From Terramyces sp. JEL0728 (lineage: Eukaryota; Chytridiomycota; Chytridiomycetes; Rhizophydiales; Terramycetaceae): DNA of 64,000 nt. The position numbers and the translations under genes were made by a program. Shown here in pieces: positions 43,798 through 54,859 of the stretch. The DNA lies in NCBI GenBank assembly GCA_027603945.1, contig JADIIU010000007.1, forward strand, positions 124,001 through 188,000, written 5' to 3'. The notes below the pieces were generated by a model. The model was not told where the DNA came from, did not search any database, and saw nothing but the letters and a program-made list of their open reading frames with translations. The stretch's first letter is position 1. Each line of letters begins with the position of its first letter.

Positions 43798-46796
43798 TTA
43801 TTTAAAAGTTCTGCCAGAATTTGGTTTTGGGGAAGAGGTAGATCCCCACACACCTGAAAGAAAGCTCGATGCGTTTGTCAACAAATCAGAAGCTTTTTGA
43901 GGCTGGGACAATCCTGCGACCGCATTCATTATATCCAAAACCCTTCCACCGCTCGAATTGTCTGAAACTCCAAGTGGGACATCAGAATTGCTGCTCCTTA
44001 ATGTACGCAGCTTGATAATTGATTCAGGTTTCGATCTGATTTTGACAGAACTTTGACTTGGAATTGCAATGCTGGGCTTGGAATAGGTAGATAAGTGTGA
44101 AGGAGTGGTGATTGGTAGCAATGTGAATCGCGGAACAGTGGCAGCAAGTGGAACCAGATGGTGTTGTTCCTGTACAGTTCCAATTTTGCTTTTCGGCCTT
44201 GGTTAATAATTAGATACGCTTCCAACGGTTTGGGGTGTGATATAAATATCGGATTGAGAAGTGCAAGGGATTTCAGATAGTGCTTTTCGACATTTTTACG
44301 AACCAATATTTCAACTTCTTTGGATATGTTCTACATTAAACGAGATTACTTTTCCCACATTGACATTTAATTTGGAAATTACTCCCCGGCGCTCATTCAC
44401 ATCAGGTATGTCTGTTCCGGCTTGACCTATTGTCTTGGATATGAATACAATGTCAAAAAACAACTGCAGATCCCCATCGCTGGATCTTGGGAGCCCCTTG
44501 TTGAAGAAATCAGTAAGAGCATTTGCTATTTGCTTAAAGGAGGCTTCAAGCAGCATCAAAATGCATCGCTAAGGTAAAATACATTGAACCTTATCCATAT
44601 TGTATCCATCTACTCTGTTAATCGCCTTGCTTATATCAAACAAAGCAGTTGTCAGGTAATTTGAAGGATGAACTGGTAAAGTATAGATAGTTGGACTACT
44701 TTCTGATGTTGATTCTATTTTAGCGCAAATCTACCCTCCCAAAGTGATCTAAATTGGATACAGCTCTTCCAGTTAATGCTCTCCAAGTTGTGCAGAACAT
44801 AGTTATGCAATCGAACTGAAACAAAGTCTATCCATGGCTTGTGCGAACGAATATACAAATCGTCCAGGCCACTAGCAAGAATATGCACTTCCGAAACATG
44901 ACTATCTGCCTTCACATTTTCAAATAAATTCCTTGTTTCAAACATAACCAGCAAATCCTTTGAAATATCAAGCACAACTTTGGCAATTCTGCCTATGAAG
45001 ATCATCCTGTAATGAATCAATTCTTGATTTGTCGCTGATTCTCTTTCGATCTCCAAAAGAAGGTTTGATAAATAATGTATGTAGCTATCCAATGCAAATT
45101 CAAACGACTTTTGGGTTGCAAAACTAAGCTGTTCAAGGTCCTTTGAAATGAATGTATTCTTTTCGCTTTCCAAATTTACAGTGATTTCTGTAAAAAACTT
45201 AATCATTGATTGAATATCCTTTTGAATCAAAGTTGCTGAATGCTGAATTTTTGCTTCAATGTCAGCAATTAATGGAGTTTGTGTCTGACCTATAATTTCA
45301 ATGGAAGAGTTCTGATGTGTGAAATTCCCAAGCTTCTGGCTCCAAATGAATTCACCAACATCTTTTTCTAATATAAACCCATAGATACCTGGCGACAATG
45401 AAATATTTTTTAGATGATTGACGACAATTGCTAAAGTGCTTGTAAAGAGATTTCTAAAAACGTTTTCAATAATTGCAGTGCTGCACTGTATAAACTTTTT
45501 ATGGTATATCAGAGACCAAACAGAAATCCTGTTTGAAAAAATATGAGTGGACAGCTACAGTTAATTAGGTTTACAGTTGTCCATCCTTCGTTGGTGTCGA
45601 AATTACTTTGGATATTTTTGAAGACTGCGCTGCTGATTTCAATTAAGTCTGTTCCATTATTGATATTCGCCAGTAAGCTGGCCAACCTCAGCCCAATTGC
45701 AGAATTGATATCCTCGATCCACTTTGAGCATGTTTGCACTACATTTGAATTATCCAAAGCCCCGCTGGTGTTCATTGTCGGATGGTATTTTTTGACTGAC
45801 GCAGGCAAGTATCTAAACAGTAAACTCATATTTGCATTTTCGGCATATACCTTTACAAAGGTAGACATTGAAACATCTGTTCGGGAGTCGACTACACTTG
45901 GCAAGTATTTTTTCAATGCTGTAGACCCGGAAGTACTATAGAATACTGAAAACAGAGAGTCAAATGTAAATTTCAAAATATCATTCACTTCCAGTAATTG
46001 CTGGCTCAACAAATCCGTTTGATCTAAATGCAATTCAAGCTGGCCAAGTATCGACTTTTTGCGTTGATTCAAATACAACTGAAGAAGGTCAGCTTCCGTC
46101 TTGTTTTTCAAAATTCCAATTGATGCTAGCGCGTCCAGTAATTTCTAGATTAAATTTCGAATACATCCTGTCTAATATCTTTGATTCTAATTGCAGCCAA
46201 CGCTTTTTCAACAATCTGGCCCTGTAACGGTGCAATGGCTTCCCATTGACGTTTAACTACGGGGAAGTTGGTTTTGAATTTAGCAACCATGGATTCATTG
46301 GACGATTGAATATTGGAATAAACCAGTTTTGCAATCATATAAAACCTGCTTGCCGTAACAAAATTACAGCCTTCAGTCGCATTCCAGATATGCTCCGGAG
46401 TAATTACCAACAGCCTAATCTGAGCTGCGATCGGATATAATGTTACTATGTTATTTATAGGCTACTTTTTCCTGGTAGGGTAGATTCATTTTTGCTTCCA
46501 ACAACACTCGTGTGCGATTGCTTGCATATATCCTGAATAGATTTAAAAGTGCCAATCAATTCCTCAGTAGACTTTTTCATTTGTCCAACTGCATCCGCCG
46601 CATCAATCACATCTCTATAACTATCCCTAATTGTTATTTTTGGAATACCCAACCATGGTACGAAGGTCCTGCTTTTTACGGTCTGCATCTCCCCTTTTTT
46701 AACTAGCAATTACTTTATTTTCAATAGTATGGTGTGCAGTTCATCCACGTTGTGCTTTTGGAATAATATTTCTGCATCCACTTTGTCCTCGTCCAT
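43798..46796 (-). CDS. COG1: Conserved oligomeric Golgi complex subunit COG1
   Basis: Ten exons with nine introns of 19-22 nt give 938 residues. The start DEDKVDAEILFQKHNVDEL and the N-terminal helix ADRKKQDLRTMVGDSYRDV, restored by the first two introns, match COG1, as do IWNATEGCNFVTASRFYMIAK and LLQLYLNQRKKSILGQLE. The rest is helical. COG1 is the lobe A-lobe B link of the COG complex that tethers retrograde vesicles at the Golgi and interacts with Rab1/YPT1, USO1 and SNAREs. The final intron (GTATCTAATTATTAACCAAG) restores HLVPLAATVPRFTLLP near the C-terminus. Confidence 0.9.
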
Positions 46797-46921
46797 TTTA
46801 CGTTGGAGATTAAAAGGGAAAAATGAACAAGACACAAACTAGAAATGAGAATAATTAGCTATTGAAAGTTTCAACGAGCATCTTTAAAATCATATGACAT
46901 CATGTCAGAATTTTACACGCC

Positions 46922-48654
46922 ATGCCTCTTCAGCTTGCAGCAACTGGATTTGGGTTAAATAAATCAAGAATTGCATTCACAGATTCCAGTACGCAGTTGA
47001 ATGAAGAGACAGATGCCAAGCCAAGCTTAAAGAAACAGACAAAATCTCAAGTGAAGGAGATTTTGACATCTGCCTTACAAACTGGATCCAAAGAGGAATA
47101 TCAGGAGGCTTTGCTGTTGGAAAAGTATCGGGATGCATTACTAGCACAAGCTAGGGAATTACAAGGAGATTTTCAAGTAGATTTAGATGTAAGATGGCGC
47201 AAAATAGCTCCAAAAGTATATGGCTGGTCAGATAAGGCTATTCCAGGAATATCTAGCAATTATCGCACAATAAATGAATACCAAGAAATGGACTATGAGG
47301 AAATATGGGGAAACCTTAGAAGCTTGGCAGCCCACGAGTACAACTTGGAAGATCCTGAAGTAGCAACAGAATTTTTTGATGATTTAAAGGACATGATGCT
47401 GGGAAGTAATATCAAAAAGGTTAAACCGGAAATTATACACAAGAATTACCCTTGGCTGGAGAAAAGGAAGCTGTTTCAAAGTGAAATATGTTGCAAATCA
47501 ATAATTAAAAAGCCAAACACAAAAGTGAAGCCAAGAGACCCCAATAAGATATCAATTGCCAAACAGCGGTTTGCAGATGACGTGAAGAAAAAGGAAATGG
47601 AACTGCAAACGATCATGAATGAAAAGTTCCATGCAAATCCCATTCCTGCGTCTTCAATGCTACCCAAGTAATACGGCCTTCTTATGTAGATATAAATCCT
47701 TGATTGAGAATAGTGGGACGAGAAGCTTGGCCATAAGAAATGCTGCAATCAAGCAAAGTCTTCTAAAGCTGAAGGAAAGGGAACAGACCCCAGCCTGCCA
47801 GGTTTGTGGATTTAATATTTAGAAATCAAATGTTAATCCAATTCTTTTCAAAGCAATGAACAGTCTACCAGCAGCTCCAGATTTAGAACGCAGCACACTG
47901 AAAAAGAAGGAAAAATTGAAAAGAATTCTTGGTAAAATGCAATTTATCGCAGAGGAAATGACTAAAGAGTGTACGTTCCAACCAAAGCTATCTGAAAAGA
48001 TCCCAGATTTCAGAGCATTACAGCAGAAATTTCAATCAGAGCTGGAACAGAAAAAGAAAGACTGGGCACCGACAATGTGATGCTCTGTTAACACTAGTAC
48101 TCAGCCGTTTGAAAATATGAATCAGCACCATTTAGATCAAGTGAAGAAAGCCAAAGAAACAAAGAAAGCAATATTGACACTGGAAAATGAAGATTGCAAA
48201 CCAGAAAAGTTCAGTATTGTTTCAAAAAATGAACCTAAATTGACCGCTAAAACTACTCACTCCTTTAATCTATTCGTTCAGCACCGAAAACTGACAAGCG
48301 AAGCTCAAAAGCTTATCAAAGAAATCCAAGAGGAAGAATTGGAATCTCTAAAGAGAAAAAAGAAGGAGACTGCCGATAAAATTAGGTCTAGAATCAACCG
48401 CAGCTCCCAAATGACCAATAAAATCAACAAGGAACTGAAATTGAAACGACATTCGCAAGGTACTTTTGTATTAACCAGATCAATTGCGGATGGAAGACGA
48501 CTATAAAAAGAGAATTGAAGAAATGAATGAAAGAATAGCCAACAGATTGTGTTTGTTTGAAGAAGCGCGTCTAAAATCGGCCAATAACAAAGTAAAGTGT
48601 GAAATTCAGAGTATACTCAAAGAAGCGGGGTTGAAAGCAAAGGATTATGAATAA
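46922..48654 (+). CDS. FAM161-family centriolar/ciliary protein
   Basis: Five exons with introns of 22, 21, 21 and 19 nt (first at 47668-47689) give 549 residues. The C-terminal 300 residues carry the FAM161 (UPF0564) signature: NEKFHANPIPASSMLPKYK, then PILFKAMNSLPAAPDLERS, matching the repeated FKAxPVP blocks, inside long basic helices. The N-terminal part is helical without signature. FAM161 proteins bind microtubules of the centriole and the cilium base. The last intron joins RHSQ to DQLRMEDDYKKRIEEM. It begins 125 bp from the divergent COG1 start. Confidence 0.78.
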
Positions 48655-48723
48655 TAGATATGTTTTCTTTTGATTTTTTTCAAGTGTCAAAGCCAGTGTG
48701 AGTAATGACATAATCTTTTCTTA

Positions 48724-50199
48724 ATGGCAAAACTTGGTGACTCTGACAGTAATATAATCCAAACAGCCGTAGCCGTATCATCCCTTAATCTCAATTCAAA
48801 TACAGAAAAGGAAAAATCAGAAAGTAGTGAAAAGACAAACACGTAAATCTGAATTGATGTAGAAATAGTAGCCAATCCACAGCAAACACATCTGTTTCCC
48901 AAGTAGTGAGATTCAAAACCGGGTTGAAAAACACGGTTTGGGATTGCATGCGGGATAGAGGATGGAAAGAAACGGATAGCGATTTAGACTGGGATTTCTT
49001 TTGGGCCGATGTTCATTGGATCCACGAAACATTCGACCATGTATACCTGCAAGAACAGCAGCGAATCAACCACTTTAGAAACCATTATGAAGTACCAAAG
49101 GCTAATTCTAGCTGACAAGAAAAGACTTGCTAGTAAAAAATGTCAAGAGGATGATAAAAACTGTAGAGAAAGAGTACGGGAAGCAAGAGTCTCAAAAGTT
49201 TGAATTTATCTCTACATCATATGTTTTACCACAAGAGCACGCCCTATTTCAGGAAGAATTCAAACGAACACCAGGGGGGATTTGGATCATGAAGCCCGTT
49301 GGAAAAGCACAAGGAAAAGGAATATTCTTGATTAATAAAATGAGTCAGATTGCTAGTTGGAAAAAGGATCCTAGGATTAAAGGGAAAAGCGACGATGACA
49401 GTCCAGAAGCTTACATTGTTCAACGGTACATTGAAAACCCTTATCTTATTGGAGGTAATAGCAACTAATCAAGGCAAAAAGTTTGATATCAGGGCATACG
49501 TACTCGTTACTTCATATTACCCACTCGTTGTGTATATCCATCGAAACGGGTTCTGTAGATTTTCAAATTCACAATTTTCAATGAACGTTAAAGACATTTC
49601 CAACATGTATATTCATGCTACAAACGTGGCTATCCAAAAACACAATCCAAATTATGATGGCGATAAAGGATGCAAATGGTTATTGAGAAATCTAAAGACG
49701 TTTTTGGTAACGAAACACGGTGTTAAAAAAATCGATGAATTATTCACAGAGATGGAAGCGCTGGTTGTTCGTAGTTTGATGAGCGTGCAGAAAGTCATGA
49801 TTAATGATAAGCACTGTTTTGAATTGTACGGATACGATATTCTGATAGACGATAACCTAAAGCCGTACTATTTATTAACAATAGTTGGCTGCTTGAAGTG
49901 AATGCCTCGCCATCGCTTAGTGCCGAAACGCAATTCGACTATGATTTGAAATACGCAATGTTGAATGATGCTTTTAACGTAGTGGATTTGGAGAGAAAGT
50001 ATATTCATTTTTACATAGATTTCAAGACAAGAATAAACTACGAACAAGAGTTGGTGGTTTTGATTTGGTGTACAATGACGGACCAGTGAAGCACGAAAGA
50101 ACCAGCAGCTACTCTTCTTACTTGGGATGCTATCAACCTATTCCTAGAGCTCCCAGAGTAAAAAAGAGATTTGCAGCAAAGGAAAGAGCAAATAATTAG
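48724..50199 (+). CDS. TTLL9: Tubulin tyrosine ligase-like polyglutamylase TTLL9
   Basis: Six exons with introns of 19-20 nt give 458 residues. The TTL domain (ATP-grasp) is complete: [56 protein letters not shown] (ATP-binding), [46 protein letters not shown] and EVNASPSL (metal ligands), then [13 protein letters not shown]. Four junctions recreate invariant motifs such as KPWLLEVN. Sequence most resembles TTLL9/TTLL1, which polyglutamylate axonemal tubulin and regulate flagellar beating. The catalytic residues seen are intact. Confidence 0.95.
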
Positions 50200-50352
50200 A
50201 ATAAATAATTGTACTTTAACACGGAGAATTGCCCAATCGACAGCTCGCCGATAGATATTCTACTTTTTTCTCAGAATTGTTCAAAGCGTTTGAGGATAGC
50301 GCCTCAACTGATGAAAAGGGAGTGCGAAACAAAAAATCTTGCCAAGTTATCA
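50200..50352. other. Leader region of the STMP1-like gene
   Basis: The 153 bp upstream of the STMP1-like ATG are open in two frames but have no conserved start or motif. I read them as promoter and 5' leader. Confidence 0.35.
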
Positions 50353-50546
50353 ATGTTCAGATTTTTGTTGGGAGTAGCCGTCGGTATCTATATCGCTCAA
50401 GAATATTCAGAAAAGGTAATAGGTGATAATGCAAGATGCCTCCTATCAAATCGGTCGTCCAAAAATTAGTAGAGATGGTTTCAAAGGAAGTTCAAAATGT
50501 AAAGAACGACAAGACTGAAAAGAAAGATGCACCTAAAGAAGAATAA
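50353..50546 (+). CDS. STMP1: STMP1/DUF4535-like mitochondrial micropeptide
   Basis: Two exons (50353..50415, 50436..50546; 20-nt intron) give 57 residues. The N-terminus MFRFLLGVAVGIYIAQEY is the hallmark of short transmembrane mitochondrial protein 1 and plant/fungal DUF4535 (FxLGxxxGxYxAQNY pattern). A charged C-terminal helix follows (VKNDKTEKKDAPKEE). Such micropeptides sit in the inner mitochondrial membrane and associate with respiratory complexes. The ATG at 50353 is fixed by the conserved start. Its stop lies 8 bp from the convergent TBC1D19 stop. Confidence 0.82.
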
Positions 50547-50554
50547 ATTTGTTA

Positions 50555-52290
50555 TTAGTTTCGCTCAATTACAAGAAAATGTTCTATCAACGGAACCCAT
50601 TTAAGCATTGATAAGTCGTTGAAACAACACTGGATTAGGATACGCTTACCACTACATCCGACCGAGATTTGCAATTCAATAAAACGTCCCTTCTAAAGTC
50701 AAATACAGCGACTGCAGTCAGGGAAAGAATATCGAGTGAATCATACCCAATAATCCTATCCCATAAAAGCAATACCTGCTCGCAGTCTAGTATGCCTACG
50801 AATGCATATAATATCCACTTGAATGCGATTTCTAGAGGGCTGCAGTTCAAATTGTGCGAAAGGTGGAAATAGAGCTGTGCGTCGTGCTCTTTGAAGATGT
50901 TTTCAAATAGTATAGACAAGTAGAGTATAGAGCCTTTCTTGTTGCTTGGCAGATGCAGCTGATGAAAATATCTGCTTAGTGTATTTGTACCTGATATACA
51001 TTTCGCGGAACAGCAAATACGCTTCGCCAGCATCTGCAAATAGATAGCAGATCGGCATTACATATAGCGACAATCCCCAGAACGGGTAAATACCGTTCGG
51101 AACAACGTGGTGTGTGTCATGGTCTCGTAAATGATAAAATACCTCGCTGCGATAAAAAGTCCAGTTTCACATTATCTTTAATCCAATCGTCGCGACTCCA
51201 ATATAACAGTATGTCACGTATCATTTCTTCAAAAACGAAATATCCATCATCATTTTGCGCATGCTTTGCATCCACCTGGATTATCCTGTCAATCACCAAA
51301 TCATAAATGGCAACTTTTTTGTTTAATGTGTGCATAATTCGCTTTATCTAATATCAACTTGGGCTACATGTGATGGATAATATTGCGATATTTCTGACCT
51401 CAAGACAATATTCCATAATTCCGGTCTGAGACTAGCTGGTATTCCTCTTTTAACATAATTTTGAATTTGGCGTGCGGATTGATTGATGAGTAGTTGCTCG
51501 CCTTCTTGATTGTGTACAGCTACAAAGTTTGCATCAAGGAAAGATTCCTGATCTTGCAAGCCAATCTGACATACATGTGGGTTCAAATCTGCGTATTTCT
51601 CTTTTAGTGCTGCCAAATTATCCGTATGTATTTGTATTGACAATGCAGACCATATTCCAGGGGTCCTTGTTAGTGGAGGATTACTGCAACGGAGAGCATT
51701 TGACATCTTTCAGAGCTTCAAATAAATCCATATCGTCGTACAGACATATCTTTACATGCTGACTGTCCAATACTTTGGTTGGAAATATATTATACGGGAT
51801 ACATATATTTGATATTGCCTGCCCAAGAATTTCTTCCTTGTCTTCCATGAACGACTGCAGCTCTTCCGCAGTTCGCTACGGTAAATTACCAATTACTTCT
51901 CTGACTACGGGCAAGTTTATTTCCATTGCCATCCTTTCCAGCCTTCTCCTAATCATTGCTTCAAGTTTCAAATTAACGGCTGCTATTGAATCTAGCAATT
52001 CTTGACGACAAAGTGTTAAATAATAGATACTGGAAACCGTCGTGAGTTGATCCGCAAAGCTCTTCCGCTTGAATTGATTGTATTTTGTGATGTGTGAGAA
52101 TATGGTTTTCAATCAATTGCCGCATGTGTGTTTGCTCCATGAACAATTTGTGTATTCTACCTTCAAAATCCGAGGTATTATCTTTGTCTTGGAGCACAGA
52201 TTCCTACCGCTAGTTATGGCTTACGAGGATTTTAGATCTGTTTGACCAGTATGACGATGTATATTTTAATTCTTGTACCCATTTCTGCAT
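50555..52290 (-). CDS. TBC1D19: TBC-domain Rab GAP, TBC1D19-like
   Basis: Eight or nine exons with introns of 19-21 nt give about 519 residues, close to the 526 of human TBC1D19. Matching segments are IRRRLERMAMEINLP, RGIPASLRPELWNIVL (TBC entry), DDGYFVFEEMIRDIL, VVPNGIYPFWGLSLYV, YLLFREMYIRYFHQLH and LLLWDRIIGYDSLDIL. TBC domains stimulate GTP hydrolysis by Rabs; the canonical IxxDxxR arginine finger is not evident, as in human TBC1D19, so activity is uncertain. One junction near 52035-52071 needs a frame change; a 37-nt GT-AG intron fits but is longer than the others. Start set at ATG 52290; no spliced upstream extension holds a frame. Confidence 0.82.
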
Positions 52291-52649
52291 GGCTTCAAAG
52301 AAAATTGTTACGCGTTTATCTGCGAAATATCCTTGCTTATTTCGTAAGAGTATGAAGAGGAGATATACTTGCGTAATATTCTATTATCGTGTTTCATTTC
52401 TGTCCGAGGGTAGAGTTGTTGGGTTTAGCTCTATCTGGGTTTAGTTCTATCTGGGTTTAGCTCTATCTGGTACAGCAATATGGATCATATAGATGCAGTG
52501 GTTAATCGATTGAGCCTGCCAACACATCACTTCTAAACTGCCACTTCAAACGATGTGCGCAGCCGAGCCTCTCTTGACCAGGTTATAATATTTCACTCAA
52601 ATGATACTTTGCCAAATGAATTGTTGCGCTTCAAACTTTTTTTTCCAAA
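52291..52649. promoter_or_regulatory. Divergent promoter region TBC1D19 / ASF1 with 16-bp tandem repeat
   Basis: This 359-bp gap between divergent starts contains three copies of a 16-bp repeat at 52421-52470. Otherwise no coding frame is supported, although part of 52291-52397 is open on the minus strand. Confidence 0.4.
52421..52470. repeat. Tandem repeat, 16-bp unit, 3 copies
   Basis: The unit GGGTTTAGCTCTATCT occurs at 52421-52436, 52437-52452 (one C-to-T change) and 52453-52468, followed by GG. Each copy starts with GGGTTTA, which equals a plant-type telomere heptamer, but only one heptamer is present per unit. Confidence 0.85.
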
Positions 52650-53263
52650 ATGTCGCTTGTAAATCTGGTCAATGTTGAAATATTAAACAACCCGAGCGGA
52701 TATTTTGACAATTTCCAATTTGAAATCACTTTTGAAGTCTTGTCTGAACTGCAAGAAGGTATTTTCAGCCTAAGACAGATCTGGAATTTAAAGTTATTTA
52801 TGTTGGATCTGCCGAAAGTACAAACAATGATCAAGTATTGGAGTCTGTCATGGTAGGGCCAGGTAACAATTCTTAATCGCAGTTCCTGTTGGCGTTAGTA
52901 AATTTGTTTTGGAAGCACCAGCTCCCAAGGTGGAATTAATTCCAGAGACTGATATCGTTGGATTAACAGTATCACAAAGTTAACCCAGGTCATGCTTTTG
53001 AGCTGCTTCTATAGAGAAAAGGAATTTATTAGAGTTGGCTATTACGTCAATAATGACTATGTGGACCCAGAATTACGGGAGAATCCACCAAGTTCACCAG
53101 AATACAGCAAGCTCTGCAGAAGCATTTTGGCCGAAAAACCCAGAGTAACTAGTACTGACGATAGGTAACAAGATTCCCTATCCCATGGGATAACTTGGAA
53201 CAAAAGCAGGAGGAAAAAGTCCAAGATCAAGACATGTCTGAAGTAATGAATATTGAAGTCTAA
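52650..53263 (+). CDS. ASF1: Histone H3-H4 chaperone ASF1
   Basis: Exons with four 20-nt introns at 52759-52778, 52863-52882, 52970-52989 and 53145-53164 give 177 residues. The protein is near-canonical: MSLVNLVNVEILNNP, FQFEITFEVLSELQE, VIYVGSAES, VGPVPVGVSKFVLEA, VMLLSCFYREKEFIRVGYYV, NPPSS and RVTRFPIPWDN. The acidic region after residue 155 is short (DQDMSEVMNIEV). ASF1 hands H3-H4 dimers to CAF-1 and HIRA and its histone-binding surface residues are in the conserved part. Each junction recreates invariant residues, so the four introns are among the best supported here. Confidence 0.98.
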
Positions 53264-53469
53264 TTCAGATTGAAATTGTGGAGTAAATAATTAATAAATA
53301 GTGAAAATCAATTTACGCATTACGACTTGGTTCTTCCTAATTGGTTCAGAAATCAATTGCTTGGGGGCAAAAATCTTAATGTGCTGGTTGGTGTATTAAG
53401 TACTTTTCAAGAAATTTCCGGAGGATTCCTGTGGATGTGTCATTAAAAATCCAGAACATTCGGTCAGAG

Positions 53470-53477
53470 TATAAAAG
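53470..53477 (+). promoter_or_regulatory. TATA box of the gene at 53508
   Basis: TATAAAAG at 53470-53477 lies 31 bp upstream of the start codon, implying a very short 5' leader. Confidence 0.6.
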
Positions 53478-53507
53478 GAACCATCCTTGGACCAAAAAAA
53501 TAATACT

Positions 53508-54767
53508 ATGCCGCTGTATTACGCCAATCCAAGACACTATTCGCCATCTCCATTCGAAATGTATCAAGAACAGCTTAGGGCTGCTCAGTACCGTGAATTG
53601 CAAGAACAGTTGTACCGAGAAAGGGCAAGGCAAGCCTACTTGGAGGAACAAGCAAGAGAAGCCTACCTGGAACGCCTTTGCCAGCAAAAGCTGCAAGAAA
53701 GATTGGAAAACATTTACCGCGAAAGATCTCAATACAGCTTGGAACAATTGGTTGAAGCCAGGGTGAACCAGCATTTGGCTGAACTTGGGCTATATCAAAG
53801 ACCAAAATATGTGCAACCAGTACAGCGCCAATACCTCCAACAGGAACGACAATCTGTTGAACCAGAAGAGTACTACTATGCTCAACCCCAAAGGCAACCT
53901 CAATATAAAGTATATTTCCAACCTGCTCAAGCCGCATGCTGTAAACCAAATTCAAAAAAGCAAACACCAGAACCTGTTAGTGAATCCAAACCTCAATATG
54001 TCAAAATCCACATTGCTCCACAAGCAACAGCAGAAACCGCTCAAAATCCGCAACCAGAAACTGATAAGCAATCACGAGGCTCTCGCAAATGCGATTCAAA
54101 GCAAAGGTGCCAAAAAGCCAGAAGATCCGAAAAGACCTTTGACACAGTAAAGTCCTCAATCAACTCTGTCTTTGATGTTATTGAACACTTGATGAATCAG
54201 CAACCAGAATCATCCACACAATATGCCAGTGAACAAAAAACAGAATCAAAGCCAGTTAAGATTGATATTCAAGCTGATCGTGAACCTCTATCAATGATTG
54301 AAAAGCTAAAAAGAAACTCGGAAGTGCTTTTGGAACCAAAAGAACCTACTGCAGAAGATATTAAAGATGACGCTTCTGAAACCTCCAATTTGTCGATGGT
54401 TGAAATATTAAAGATGAAATCGGAAGCAATCTTGGAAGAAAAACAGGAGGCTCCTGCCAACAACCAAGCTACCAGTGTTCCTGAAGAAGAACCTGCTGAA
54501 GGTGAACAGATACTGGCTGAGTCTGCTGAACGAAAAGCTCAGGAACAACGAATTGCAGATGCTGTCCCAGAACTAGTCCCAGTGAATGAAGATGCAACAG
54601 CTGAAAATGGACCTGCTGCTGAACTTCAAGCAGCGCCAGAGCTCAAAGACATGCAAATGGGAAAACACGAAAGCAGAGACACTCTGATATCAGATGAGAA
54701 ATTGGACGAAATTCAAAGTCCCAAATCAACAATATCTGATACATTTGAAATGGTTGCGAATCAGTAA
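53508..54767 (+). CDS. Gln/Glu-rich low-complexity protein, unknown
   Basis: A single exon of 419 residues starting MPLYYANPRHYSPSPFEMY. Residues 15-95 are Gln/Arg/Glu-rich and helical (ELQEQLYRERARQAYLEEQ), 100-140 Tyr/Gln-rich, and the remainder Glu/Pro/Ala-rich. A motif is repeated: LSMIEKLKRNSEVLLEPKE (about 265) and LSMVEILKMKSEAILEEKQ (about 308), about 43 residues apart. No known domain. A TATA box 31 bp before the ATG suggests a strongly transcribed gene. Codon use looks coding, and the frame is long and intronless. Confidence 0.75.
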   Translation: MPLYYANPRHYSPSPFEMYQEQLRAAQYRELQEQLYRERARQAYLEEQAREAYLERLCQQKLQERLENIYRERSQYSLEQLVEARVNQHLAELGLYQRPKYVQPVQRQYLQQERQSVEPEEYYYAQPQRQPQYKVYFQPAQAACCKPNSKKQTPEPVSESKPQYVKIHIAPQATAETAQNPQPETDKQSRGSRKCDSKQRCQKARRSEKTFDTVKSSINSVFDVIEHLMNQQPESSTQYASEQKTESKPVKIDIQADREPLSMIEKLKRNSEVLLEPKEPTAEDIKDDASETSNLSMVEILKMKSEAILEEKQEAPANNQATSVPEEEPAEGEQILAESAERKAQEQRIADAVPELVPVNEDATAENGPAAELQAAPELKDMQMGKHESRDTLISDEKLDEIQSPKSTISDTFEMVANQ

Positions 54768-54859
54768 TAAAATTTTTGTTTATTAGTAGACCGTTTACCA
54801 TTTTTATTCAATGGAGATTTTGTTTCCAATCACTGATATCCCAATTTTTTGCTTTCAAA

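Noticed and set aside
52312..52397. Upstream ATG at 52397 with a 19-nt intron extending TBC1D19
   Set aside because: The junction gives CC ATG out of phase and runs into a stop; the start at 52290 gives a length matching human TBC1D19.
52421..52470. Internal telomeric repeat array
   Set aside because: Only one GGGTTTA per 16-bp unit and three units; too little for telomeric sequence.
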